Assembly: GCA_003453735.1 (NCBI GenBank)
Contig: DMNE01000039.1
Location: 1 to 7,808, forward strand
DNA length: 7,808 nucleotides
Direction of reading: 5' to 3'
Source of the DNA: Nitrospiraceae bacterium
GTDB taxonomy: Bacteria; Nitrospirota; Thermodesulfovibrionia; Thermodesulfovibrionales; UBA9159
The position numbers and the translations under genes are program-made. The notes beneath the pieces are model-generated. The model did no database searches. It was given only the letters and a program-made list of their open reading frames with translations, and was not told the origin of the DNA. Positions within the stretch are counted from its first letter, which is position 1. Each line of letters begins with the position of its first letter. Shown here piece after piece: positions 1-6,313 of the stretch.

Positions 1-291
1 CGCACCTTTTCGATAGCAGGAAGACTTCTCCATACGGACTGGAGTAAATATGATGTGCAGCATGTAGTTTTTAGACCCCGGCATATGTCACCGGACACCC
101 TGCAAATCGAGACATTCCTTGCAATGGGCCGTTTTTATTCATGGAAGTATATATTCAGGCATCTGTCAAGATTTGACCTCCACTACGCAGCTATTGGAAT
201 TTTTGGGAAAACGGCCGTTCACAAGTTCCTGAAGGCCTCTTCTGCTTATCTTGATGACCTCGACTTCAACCCCAGCATCTGCAATGAATGA
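1..291 (+). CDS. B12-type radical SAM protein, C-terminal fragment (5' end outside window)
   Basis: The reading frame is open from the first base, so this is the last 96 codons of a longer gene and the Met at base 55 is internal. The frame reads RTFSIAGRLLHTDWSKYDVQ and continues into HVVFRPRHMSP. This resembles the region after the radical SAM barrel in BchE/Elp3-like, cobalamin-binding radical SAM proteins, where a Gly-Arg-Leu, Asp-Trp, Tyr-Asp, His-Val-Val-Phe, Pro, Met-(S/T)-Pro series precedes an Arg-Phe-Tyr-Ser helix. The iron-sulfur Cys motif and the B12 domain lie outside the window, so the substrate cannot be judged. The C-terminal tail (about the last 55 residues) is helical and basic, ending in Cys-Asn-Glu before TGA. 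It faces the leftward UspA gene. Family assignment is from recalled sequence patterns; fairly sure of radical SAM, unsure of subtype. Confidence 0.75.
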   Translation, partial: RTFSIAGRLLHTDWSKYDVQHVVFRPRHMSPDTLQIETFLAMGRFYSWKYIFRHLSRFDLHYAAIGIFGKTAVHKFLKASSAYLDDLDFNPSICNE

Positions 292-364
292 TGTACCCCG
301 ATAGGGCTTTCCCTAGGTTACGAGGTTTGTCAATGATATCAAACGCTATGTGTAGTTATCCAAA

Positions 365-393
365 CGGTATCAGTCTGATTGCCAAGGCAACCG
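365..393. repeat. Nested inverted repeat between converging genes
   Basis: The outer arms CGGT (365-368) and ACCG (390-393) enclose two adjacent small palindromes, ATCAGTCTGAT (369-379) and TGCCAAGGCA (380-389). Every base except the central ones is in a self-complementary unit, giving a miniature three-way-junction layout on either strand. It lies in the 135-bp space between the rightward radical SAM fragment and the leftward UspA gene, where a shared terminator would be expected. No T-run follows on either strand and the loops are very tight, so a classical intrinsic terminator is not supported. Confidence 0.35.
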
Positions 394-426
394 ACGACCG
401 CAGGATAATAACGTTCATAAAATTTT

Positions 427-888
427 TCAGCATGTCACAGGCCCTGTTTCTTGTTTCACCAGAAGAACTGAACAGGGCATCTTCCGGATAATCTCTTCGT
501 TGCTTCGTCCGAAAATGAAGTGTTCCAGATGCCCCTCCTCATGTGCAAGCATGACGATGAGATCTATCTTCTCGTCCCTAACCGCTTTGAAGATTTCCGT
601 TTCAGGATCTCCTTCTTTATTCAACTGTTTCACTTCCATCCCTTTCTTCTTCTCCAAATTTATCATCACGGTCAGTTCCTCTTTCGTTTCCCGGACAAGT
701 CTCTTATACTCTTCCTCCAAAGAGGGTATCGCCAAATTCCATCCGTGAAGGCTGAAGGGATTATGACTCACATGAATCACATAAAGTTCCGCCCCAAATT
801 TTCGCGCCAGAGATACTCCATAATGGACAGCTTTTCTGCAGCATTTAGTGTTCCTGCTCACAACGAGAATCCTTTTAACATCTTCCAT
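427..888 (-). CDS. UspA-family universal stress protein
   Basis: This 153-residue cytoplasmic protein has the length and layout of a single-domain universal stress protein. An N-terminal strand (KRILVV, residues 5-10) leads into a helix with Ala-Val-x-Tyr-Gly and LARKFGAELYVIHV (28-40). A Glu-Gly-Asp-Pro turn (92-95) precedes IDLIVM (108-113), and the C-terminal strand is PCSVLLVK (138-145). Usp dimers usually act in stress survival or as regulatory partners; some bind ATP. Here the Asp normally following the first strand is replaced (VVSRN), and the Gly-x2-Gly-x9-Gly-Ser/Thr nucleotide loop reads AHEEGHLEHFIFGRSNEE, lacking the first Gly and the Gly-Ser pair. This suggests a non-ATP-binding member. 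The ATG is preceded by a strong ribosome site, AGGGGG, six bases away. It begins 52 bp after the radical SAM gene on the same strand, with no terminator visible between, so co-transcription is likely. Confidence 0.9.
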   Translation of the reverse strand: MEDVKRILVVSRNTKCCRKAVHYGVSLARKFGAELYVIHVSHNPFSLHGWNLAIPSLEEEYKRLVRETKEELTVMINLEKKKGMEVKQLNKEGDPETEIFKAVRDEKIDLIVMLAHEEGHLEHFIFGRSNEEIIRKMPCSVLLVKQETGPVTC

Positions 889-894
889 CTCTCA

Positions 895-900
895 CCCCCT
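895..900 (-). promoter_or_regulatory. Ribosome binding site of the UspA gene
   Basis: On the minus strand AGGGGG is followed by TGAGAG and then the ATG at 888. The six-base spacing and purine-rich match fix this start. It is one of the two clear Shine-Dalgarno sites in the window. Confidence 0.7.
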
Positions 901-940
901 TAGAGCTGAAATGATTTCTTTTGCTTTTTCTTTTCCACTT

Positions 941-2425
941 TTAACTAACATGTTTCTCAAAGACCTTCCGGAAGTGGAAACCGTAGATCGATAGGGTGAC
1001 GGCCTGCGGAAAGAGGCGGGGACGACTCAATATGGTCCAGAGCAGAAGCCTCCAATAATGGAATCTCTCTTTCCCGATGACCCCCAAAACAACGGTAGAC
1101 TTTATAAATGCGGAGATGTAGTTAAAACGGATATGAACCATTTTTGTTTGGGGCGGCATGTATTCCTTTAGAAATGTTCTTATCCTTTCGTAGTAGTATT
1201 TGGGCGAATAGAGAGTTTTGAGGACCCTTTTATAGCCATTGATCAGCAGATCATAGTCCATCATGGGAATGAAATTGGTCGCGAAATCCGTGTTGTTCCC
1301 CGTGGTCTCTTTCAGCAGCCGCTTTTCCTTCTTAAGCCGTTCGTAAAGCTGTGTGCGCGGCAGGGCAATGAGAACACCCACCATGGCTGTAACGACTCCG
1401 CTCGTCTGGATAAACCTGATCTGGGTATCAAAAATCGTGACAGGGTCATTGTCAAAACCGACAATGAATCCGCCTTGCACCTCAAGCCCGGCCTTCTGGA
1501 TCTTCCTGACACTTGCAAGGAGATCGCGGTTCTTGTTATGGAATTTACTGCATTCTGCAAGGCTCTGTTCATGGGGGGTCTCAATGCCAACAAAGACAAC
1601 ATCGAAGCCCGCTCGTACCATCAACCGCATTAGGTCTTCATGATCAGACAATTCTATGGACGCCTGTGTATTGAACGAGAAGGGATATTTCTTCCTCTCC
1701 ATCCATTCGACGATAGCAGGGAGGATCGCCTCCTTCAGCTTTTTCTTGTTCCCGATAAAATTGTCATCAACAAAGAAGACCTGGCCCCTGAAACCATATG
1801 CGTACACACTATCAAGCTCCCGGACGATCTGTTCTTTATCCTTTGTGCGAGGCATGCGGCCGCAAAGCAGGGTGATGTCGCAGAACTCACAATTAAAGGG
1901 ACAGCCCCGGGAATACTGGAGGTTGATCGAGGCGTAGTGCTTGATATTGACGAGCCTCCACAGAGGGATGGGTGTCTTCTGTAAGTCTGCCCACCGATCA
2001 GTGCTATAGAGATGGCCGGCAACGCCATTGCCGAAATCTTCGAGGAAACGGGGCAGGGTGATTTCGGCCTCGCTCAGCACCAGATGATCCACTTCGCCAA
2101 ACGCTTCATAATCGGTCGTGAAAAGAGGGCCTCCTGCAACAATCCTCACACCGGCCGCCTTGCATCTTGCTATCACTCCCTTCACCGATTCTTTCTGCAC
2201 AGACATAGCGCTTACAAAGATAATGTCAGCCCAGCTCAGGTGACCGTCATGCAGGCTTTCCACGTTCATGTCGACCAGTCTTTTCTCCCATGCTTCAGGA
2301 AGCATCGCCGCAACAGTCAACAATCCAAGAGGTGGACTGCTCGCCTTTCGGTTAATGAATTTCAGGGCGTGCCTGAAACTCCAGAAGGTATCCGGGAATT
2401 CAGGATAAATGAGGAGTGCTTTCAC
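941..2425 (-). CDS. B12-binding domain radical SAM protein (DUF4070-like)
   Basis: A 494-residue protein of full family length. Residues 1 to about 130 form a Rossmann-type cobalamin-binding domain: MKALLIYPEFP, VDMNVESL (51-58), IIFVSAMS (68-75), IVAGGP (95-100). The DxHxxG motif is absent, as in most radical SAM methylases that bind B12 without a protein His ligand. The radical SAM core follows, with the [4Fe-4S] ligands C175-x3-C179-x2-C182 (RGCPFNCEFC), then VFFVDDNFIGN (216-226), FVGIETP (278-284) and GGFIVGFDND (318-327). The C-terminal part, about 375-494, matches the DUF4070 type. Relatives include the hopanoid C-2 methylase HpnP, but most members are uncharacterised, so the substrate is unknown. 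The start is GTG with AAGGG seven bases upstream. The GTG overlaps the TGA of a short upstream frame (2422-2517), allowing translational coupling. The UspA gene follows downstream. Confidence 0.9.
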   Translation of the reverse strand: MKALLIYPEFPDTFWSFRHALKFINRKASSPPLGLLTVAAMLPEAWEKRLVDMNVESLHDGHLSWADIIFVSAMSVQKESVKGVIARCKAAGVRIVAGGPLFTTDYEAFGEVDHLVLSEAEITLPRFLEDFGNGVAGHLYSTDRWADLQKTPIPLWRLVNIKHYASINLQYSRGCPFNCEFCDITLLCGRMPRTKDKEQIVRELDSVYAYGFRGQVFFVDDNFIGNKKKLKEAILPAIVEWMERKKYPFSFNTQASIELSDHEDLMRLMVRAGFDVVFVGIETPHEQSLAECSKFHNKNRDLLASVRKIQKAGLEVQGGFIVGFDNDPVTIFDTQIRFIQTSGVVTAMVGVLIALPRTQLYERLKKEKRLLKETTGNNTDFATNFIPMMDYDLLINGYKRVLKTLYSPKYYYERIRTFLKEYMPPQTKMVHIRFNYISAFIKSTVVLGVIGKERFHYWRLLLWTILSRPRLFPQAVTLSIYGFHFRKVFEKHVS

Positions 2426-2595
2426 AGAATGGCCCTTATCCTTTTACTTTTCTCTTCCATCCTCAAGGGGCTCTGAACGGATCCAACTGCTCTGATTTGC
2501 CTTGTCTTCGCTACCATGGGATCGGTCAGAAACTGCCCTCTCACGAGTTCCAATGTTAGCCAACAGATCAGACATGGGAAAAGGCAAATAACATA

Positions 2596-2652
2596 TTGGG
2601 TACGGAAGAGAGTCGCCAGTGACTAATGCCCTGAAGTCCTATTCCGTACCAA
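2596..2652. repeat. Inverted repeat with 34-base loop in the 2426-2662 gap
   Basis: GGTACGGAA (2599-2607) is exactly complementary to TTCCGTACC (2642-2650). With one bulged G at 2598 the stem extends by TT/AA to 11 pairs. The loop contains AGTC (2611-2614), GACT (2621-2624) and AGTC (2635-2638), which can pair in two mutually exclusive ways. The element begins 10 bases past the stop of the 65-residue gene and lies upstream of the radical SAM gene. There is no T-run for termination, so it may be a processing or leader structure. A 9-bp arm pair at this spacing is also near chance expectation for a window this long. Confidence 0.35.
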
Positions 2653-2662
2653 GGAACAAGCA

Positions 2663-2860
2663 TTACGCCTCATAACAAAGCACTCTGATAAGCCCAATCG
2701 TCTCTCCTCTGTCATCCGTCGTCGCCGCATCGGAGACCGAAATTACTTTCTTGATATTGTTTTCCGAAATAAAGCTGTTGATCATTTGATCGAGGTCAGC
2801 CAATTCCCGCATCGTCTTCATGGGCCTTATATCGACTCCGAATGTCTTCACTTTTATCAT
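2663..2860 (-). CDS. Small protein of unknown function, 65 residues (possibly Cse60-like)
   Basis: I do not recognise this gene with certainty. An upstream in-frame ATG at 2905 would give 80 residues, but the ATG at 2860 has a strong GGGAGG site five bases before it and gives the natural N-terminus MIKVKTFGVDIRP. The protein looks compact and soluble. A first strand (2-7) leads to a helix rich in Leu/Asp (about 16-33), then strand IKKVISVSD (36-44), a polar turn ATTDDRGE (45-53), and a final strand TIGLIRVLCYE (54-64). There is no signal peptide or membrane segment. The layout, a short start strand, helix, then two long strands ending in Tyr, recalls the small Cse60 family; this is a tentative shape comparison. 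It reads in the same direction as the radical SAM gene 237 bp downstream. The gap to the GT4 gene upstream is 114 bp. Confidence 0.7.
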   Translation of the reverse strand: MIKVKTFGVDIRPMKTMRELADLDQMINSFISENNIKKVISVSDAATTDDRGETIGLIRVLCYEA

Positions 2861-2865
2861 TAGAT

Positions 2866-2871
2866 CCTCCC
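2866..2871 (-). promoter_or_regulatory. Ribosome binding site that fixes the start of the 65-residue gene
   Basis: GGGAGG lies five bases before the ATG at 2860 on the minus strand. No comparable site precedes the alternative ATG at 2905, so the shorter protein is preferred. A small hairpin, CGCC/GGCG with a six-base loop (2875-2888), sits just upstream of the site. Confidence 0.7.
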
Positions 2872-2892
2872 TTGCGCCTTTATCGGCGTTAT

Positions 2893-2898
2893 ATTGTA
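2893..2898 (-). promoter_or_regulatory. Possible -10 element (TACAAT) ahead of the 65-residue gene
   Basis: On the minus strand TACAAT lies in the 114-bp gap between the GT4 stop and the small gene, about 30 bases before its ribosome site. It differs by one base from TATAAT. No good TTGACA match is found at 16-18 bases upstream, so this is only a candidate for an independent promoter. Confidence 0.2.
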
Positions 2899-2974
2899 CT
2901 CGCATCGTAATTAGAATCGTAGCATTATCATAGCGGCTGCAGACTAAAACGTCTTCGATGCCACTTGATCGCCG

Positions 2975-4192
2975 TCATTTTTTCCGCCGCCTTGACATTG
3001 CATTCTGATAAATGCGTAGCAGCACGCCATAATTCGCATCTGCCGAATGCTCGCTCTCAAATTTGTCCCTCGCCGCCTTTCCCATTCCTTCGAGTGTATG
3101 ACTGTCTCCCCACAATCCTTTCGCAGCATCAAGCAAATCTTCAGAGCTTCCGGGACTGAACAGGATACCGACTTTCCCGTCATCGATGATATCGGGAAGC
3201 GGCCCTATGCGTGAAGCCGCTACGGGTACGCCCAGGGCAAAGGCTTCCTGGATCACCATGGGAAACCCCTCATAACACACAGACGGAAGCACCAGCACTC
3301 GTGCGTGCGAAAGGCGTCCCTGCACCTCTTCGAAGGGCAGCTGACCGGTAAAGTGGATCTTACCAATTCCGGGCCGGGCCGCAGCCTTTCTCTCCAGTGC
3401 CTTCCTTTCCTGCCCTTCCCCGATTACTTCCAGAAAAGGCGCCTCACCGCCCCATTTCATCCATGCATCAATAAGGAAGTTCACTCCCTTCTCGGGGCCG
3501 AGACGGCCTATAAAAACAGCTTTTTCCTCTCTCTTGTCCCAGGGCACAAAGGAATCAAAGGAAGGAGAATCAGGATAAAAAGGAGGCTTAACATAAATCA
3601 AATCCTTTCGAAGGCCAGCTTCGGCGAGTTGCTGACGCTGGAATTCTGTAAGCGCAATAAAGGCATCAACCCTGCTCTTCCAGGTCCTGATCGCCCGATG
3701 AAGGGCTATTGTTATTGCCGGGAAGGCGGTTGCAATCCTGCTTCCTCGGTAACAGCAGTATCGCAAGGCAGGGATCACGGATTTCCCATCGAGACATGCA
3801 GTGCAGGGAGAGCCGTCTCTCAGAGGGATCGCCGCCGCACAAAATAACCTATAATTATGGAGAGTCATCACTGTTGCCGTTGCACTGCCACGCGCAGCAT
3901 AAAAGACGGCAGGGGAAATGAGCGGAAAGGTGTTGTGCACATGCATGATGTCGGGTTGTTCCCTCTCAACGATCCTGTGCAGCAGCCCTTTGGTGCGAGG
4001 GTTCCAGGGCGTGCTCAATGCGCCCCGTATCTTGCCTATAAGACCCTGCTTTCTTATCTCATCACTGTGCCTGGTAAATTCGACAACCGTGTGGCCATGA
4101 TCTCTTAAGAGCCGAGATTCCGCTAAAAAGGCTGCATTCTCGCCGCTTGGCGCAGACGAGCCGTAGAAGTTATGAATGAGAAGAATTTTCAT
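2975..4192 (-). CDS. GT4-family glycosyltransferase with Cys cluster
   Basis: This 405-residue protein has the usual length and GT-B two-domain layout of family 4 glycosyltransferases, which move a sugar from a nucleotide-sugar donor onto a lipid-linked or growing glycan at the inner membrane face. The N-terminal acceptor domain starts MKILLIHNFYG, with PSGEN (15-19), DIMHVHNTFP (81-90) and TLHNYRLFC (110-118). The C-terminal donor domain starts near FIGRLGPEKG (227-236) and carries the EX7E motif E308-GFPMVIQ-E316. Residues 118-147 hold C118, C130, C133, C146 and C147; a similar Cys-rich insert after LHNYR occurs in a subset of GT4 enzymes as I recall them, possibly binding metal. The C-terminus is basic (RRRKK). 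It lies 27 bp after the preceding GT4. No Shine-Dalgarno is visible at the ATG, but a seven-codon frame (MTLVISS) ends overlapping it as ATGA, suggesting coupling. Confidence 0.93.
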   Translation of the reverse strand: MKILLIHNFYGSSAPSGENAAFLAESRLLRDHGHTVVEFTRHSDEIRKQGLIGKIRGALSTPWNPRTKGLLHRIVEREQPDIMHVHNTFPLISPAVFYAARGSATATVMTLHNYRLFCAAAIPLRDGSPCTACLDGKSVIPALRYCCYRGSRIATAFPAITIALHRAIRTWKSRVDAFIALTEFQRQQLAEAGLRKDLIYVKPPFYPDSPSFDSFVPWDKREEKAVFIGRLGPEKGVNFLIDAWMKWGGEAPFLEVIGEGQERKALERKAAARPGIGKIHFTGQLPFEEVQGRLSHARVLVLPSVCYEGFPMVIQEAFALGVPVAASRIGPLPDIIDDGKVGILFSPGSSEDLLDAAKGLWGDSHTLEGMGKAARDKFESEHSADANYGVLLRIYQNAMSRRRKK

Positions 4193-4219
4193 GAAGAGAT
4201 AACAAGGGTCATTTCAAGT

Positions 4220-5422
4220 TCACGTGATGATAACGTGTCCTTTCCATAACTTCACAAAGAAATCGGCTATAACGCCGGCAGCACTGCGGCGCGATAGCTT
4301 AACCGCAGCGAGTACTCCTTCCACAAAGCGGTCCAGGGACCACTCAGACACAATCGCCCGTGACCGATCTCCCATGCGGCGTAAACTTCCAGGCGGCAGC
4401 TTATTGGCCCTCTGCATTAAAACCGTAAGTGCAGATGTGTCGCCTGGTTCATAGGTCCAGCCATTCTCTCCCTCAAGCACCAGTGTCTTCGCGCCACCAC
4501 ATCCCTTGCTCACAATGACGGGCAGACCGCATGCCATCCCCTCATTAACGACAAGGCCCCAAGGGTCAGATCGACTTGGCACCAAAAGGACACTGGCAAA
4601 GGCATAATAAAGGCAAAGGCTGTCCCCATACTTCGGCCCTACAACTTGTATGCCCGCTATGTCCGCAGCACGTTTGCGGATCGCATCCATATCAGGACCT
4701 GCGCCGACACATACCAGATCCCAGGGATCTTCCGCTGCGGTTTTGTAAGCAATATAGGAATCAATAAGGTCCTCAATCCCCTTCCTCTCGAGAAACCTTC
4801 CCACAAAGAGGAAGTAGTTCTTGCAAAGGGAAAGCTCCGATCTCAACTCTTTTCCCTTGTTACGTGCCGCGTCTGCCGCTGATGAAAAATACTCATTATC
4901 CACTACATCGACGCCGCAGACAATTCGGTCTTCAGGAAAGCCCATATTCCTATAATATTCCCGGTGAGAAGAAGCAGGGATAAAGGCCACATCTATATTG
5001 CGATGGATTTGACGTTTGATGAACCTTGTAAGTAAACCGCTGCGGTCTGTGTGTTCCCAGGCGTCATCCATCATTACCACGCGCGTTGCGGAACGACATC
5101 GGTAGGTGACGGCTGCCATGCCCTCGGGGAAAGGGGTAGCAGGAGCAAAGACAATATCTGGACGAATATTCTCAAGAATGGCTGATACGGCCTTAAATAT
5201 GCCATCGCTTGTATGAGCATGATATGATGACCCAGGGAAACAGCAAACGTGTTCAAATCCATTCTCTTTCGGAAATGCTCCAGGAAATGCATAGGAATCA
5301 TCGGAGGAGGCCACCTCTACAGCAGTCAGACAGGGGCCCGACTCGGCAAGCCTTCGCGCAAGACGCGCCAGTCTCGCCACATGATACGGCAAGAAACGCT
5401 GCCAGATTATGACGATGTGCAC
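4220..5422 (-). CDS. GT4-family glycosyltransferase with Asp variant of the EX7E motif
   Basis: A 400-residue GT-B glycosyltransferase. The N-terminal acceptor domain runs from MHIVIIWQRFLPYH, includes IRPDIVFAPAT (86-96), and ends near residue 195. The donor domain contains NYFLFVGRFLERKG (202-215) and LVCVGAGPD (236-244). The nucleotide-sugar segment is SRSDPWGLVVNEGMACG (283-299), then PVIVS. The usual first Glu of EX7E is Asp here (D286, second residue E294). The DPWGLVVNE form is close to the EPWGLVVNE seen in many GT4 enzymes, so activity is likely retained; donor and acceptor are unknown. The start codon is GTG, with AGAAGG nine bases upstream; the conserved HIVIIW strand follows at once, so a longer protein is unlikely. 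A hairpin plus T-run and a 10-bp palindrome lie just upstream, so this gene may have its own control relative to the methyltransferase. The next GT4 follows after 27 bp. Confidence 0.92.
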   Translation of the reverse strand: MHIVIIWQRFLPYHVARLARLARRLAESGPCLTAVEVASSDDSYAFPGAFPKENGFEHVCCFPGSSYHAHTSDGIFKAVSAILENIRPDIVFAPATPFPEGMAAVTYRCRSATRVVMMDDAWEHTDRSGLLTRFIKRQIHRNIDVAFIPASSHREYYRNMGFPEDRIVCGVDVVDNEYFSSAADAARNKGKELRSELSLCKNYFLFVGRFLERKGIEDLIDSYIAYKTAAEDPWDLVCVGAGPDMDAIRKRAADIAGIQVVGPKYGDSLCLYYAFASVLLVPSRSDPWGLVVNEGMACGLPVIVSKGCGGAKTLVLEGENGWTYEPGDTSALTVLMQRANKLPPGSLRRMGDRSRAIVSEWSLDRFVEGVLAAVKLSRRSAAGVIADFFVKLWKGHVIIT

Positions 5423-5440
5423 GTTGCTCTACCTTCTACT

Positions 5441-5450
5441 ACCCGCGGGT
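5441..5450. promoter_or_regulatory. 10-bp perfect palindrome before the GT4 start
   Basis: ACCCGCGGGT is a perfect palindrome located 18 bp upstream of the GTG of the GT4 gene, directly after the T-run of the putative terminator. It has no loop, so a hairpin is unlikely; a symmetric protein-binding site is possible. No known operator is recognised and it may be coincidental. Confidence 0.25.
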
Positions 5451-5470
5451 AAAAAAACGGTGGATACCGT
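5451..5470 (-). terminator. Putative intrinsic terminator after the methyltransferase gene
   Basis: Read leftward, ACGGT, loop ATCC, ACCGT form a five-pair hairpin whose last T is the first of seven consecutive T bases (5451-5457). It begins about 30 bases after the methyltransferase stop. The stem is short, so termination is probably partial. This would reduce transcription into the two GT4 genes unless they have their own promoter. On the other strand the hairpin is followed by AAATG and then five T, which is weaker. Confidence 0.45.
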
Positions 5471-5500
5471 AAATGTTTTTGACTTTGCTAATATCACAAA

Positions 5501-6313
5501 TTAATAAGGCTTCTGCAATTGCAAGGCAAGAGTACGTATAAACAATGCCTTCACCAAATTCTCATACCCGTGACAAATGAACTTCCGGCTTCTAAACCAC
5601 AAAATCGCATCGAAAGGATCGATGCTGTTACATGCGTCTGAATCAGACTGCCAGAAAACATCGTAATTAGCTTTAAGCTTCTTATATTTCAATCGACGTG
5701 GCCCGCCCCTCTCATCAAAAGCGAAACTGATAAGTCCGAGAAGCCTCTTCAAGATGACTTTTGGCCATCTGACAAGAGTTAAATCACGTAATGGGATAGA
5801 AGTCTTAATCAATTTCCCTTTCAGCGTGAGATCATGAAGGGGACGCACCTGATATCCTCCCGCAAACCAGGGGCGTGTATGCCATGCAGGAGCGAACAAA
5901 CAGACACCTCCGGGTTTAAGCACTCTCACAATTTCTTCAAGCGCTCTTTCAAGATCAGGAATATGCTCATGAGTCGCGTAAGTAAAAATCCCCTCAAAGG
6001 ACTCATCAGGAAAAGGCAGTTGGGCACCAGAAATGACCACGTATTTCTTGTGGTAGTAGTCGGAAAGATGTTCAGCAACATCAACTCCGGTATAATGCTG
6101 GACCATGTCCTGGAAAATCCCCTTAGCACTCCCTATTTCCAGGCACTTCTTATCATAAAGATCCCATTTCTCGATAAATCTCTGGAGAATGGGGTAAAAA
6201 GGGTGATTGCAAGGATTAGTTTCAGCAGCGTAAACTTTCTCCCGATCAACCGCTTGATAGAAGTTCAAATGGTCTCTTGTAGAGTCTACTTGATTACTTT
6301 TCCCGGAGTTCAT
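5501..6313 (-). CDS. Class I SAM-dependent methyltransferase
   Basis: A 270-residue soluble protein with the Methyltransf_11 type of Rossmann fold. Motif I, which binds S-adenosylmethionine, is KKCLEIGSAKG (55-65). The second strand is TGVDVAE (75-81), with an acidic residue at its end. LPFPDESFEGIFTYATHEHI (99-118) is the post-II region and the motif after the fourth strand, and ALEEIVRVLKPGG (124-136) is the standard helix and turn before the fifth strand. The C-terminal part (about 150-270) is basic, rich in Arg/Lys and aromatic residues, and could contact a glycan or lipid acceptor. Placed between GT2 and GT4 genes, it probably methylates a sugar of the glycan; the substrate is inferred. 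A TAA codon lies directly before the ATG, so no longer start exists. No Shine-Dalgarno is seen, but a seven-codon frame (MNKLINK) ends overlapping the ATG as ATGA. Sampled stretches look richer in A+T than the GT4 genes. Confidence 0.88.
   Translation of the reverse strand: MNSGKSNQVDSTRDHLNFYQAVDREKVYAAETNPCNHPFYPILQRFIEKWDLYDKKCLEIGSAKGIFQDMVQHYTGVDVAEHLSDYYHKKYVVISGAQLPFPDESFEGIFTYATHEHIPDLERALEEIVRVLKPGGVCLFAPAWHTRPWFAGGYQVRPLHDLTLKGKLIKTSIPLRDLTLVRWPKVILKRLLGLISFAFDERGGPRRLKYKKLKANYDVFWQSDSDACNSIDPFDAILWFRSRKFICHGYENLVKALFIRTLALQLQKPY

Noticed and set aside
302..315. Five-base hairpin TAGGG/CCCTA after the radical SAM fragment as a terminator
   Set aside because: The stem is short and no T-run follows on the plus strand.
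520..903. Plus-strand frame of 127 codons opposite the UspA gene
   Set aside because: It lies almost entirely opposite a well-supported UspA gene, has no recognisable domain, and reads as an antisense shadow.
941..2425. Naming the radical SAM protein HpnP (hopanoid C-2 methylase)
   Set aside because: It shares the domain order, but so do many uncharacterised proteins; its N-terminal motif differs from what I recall of HpnP and no hopanoid genes are nearby.
2012..2476. Plus-strand frame of 154 codons opposite the radical SAM gene
   Set aside because: It covers the conserved B12-domain region of the minus-strand gene and its product has no family features.
2663..2860. Small protein as a RiPP precursor for the neighbouring radical SAM enzyme
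   Set aside because: The sequence looks like a folded domain with no leader/core division, repeats or Cys-rich or Gly-rich core, and the radical SAM protein has no visible peptide-recognition domain.
2861..2905. Longer 80-residue version of the small protein
   Set aside because: The ATG at 2905 lacks a ribosome site, whereas the ATG at 2860 has GGGAGG at ideal spacing and starts with a natural strand.
3305..3847. Plus-strand frame of 180 codons opposite the first GT4
   Set aside because: The minus-strand frame has full GT4 motifs across this stretch; the plus-strand product is low-complexity and unrecognisable.
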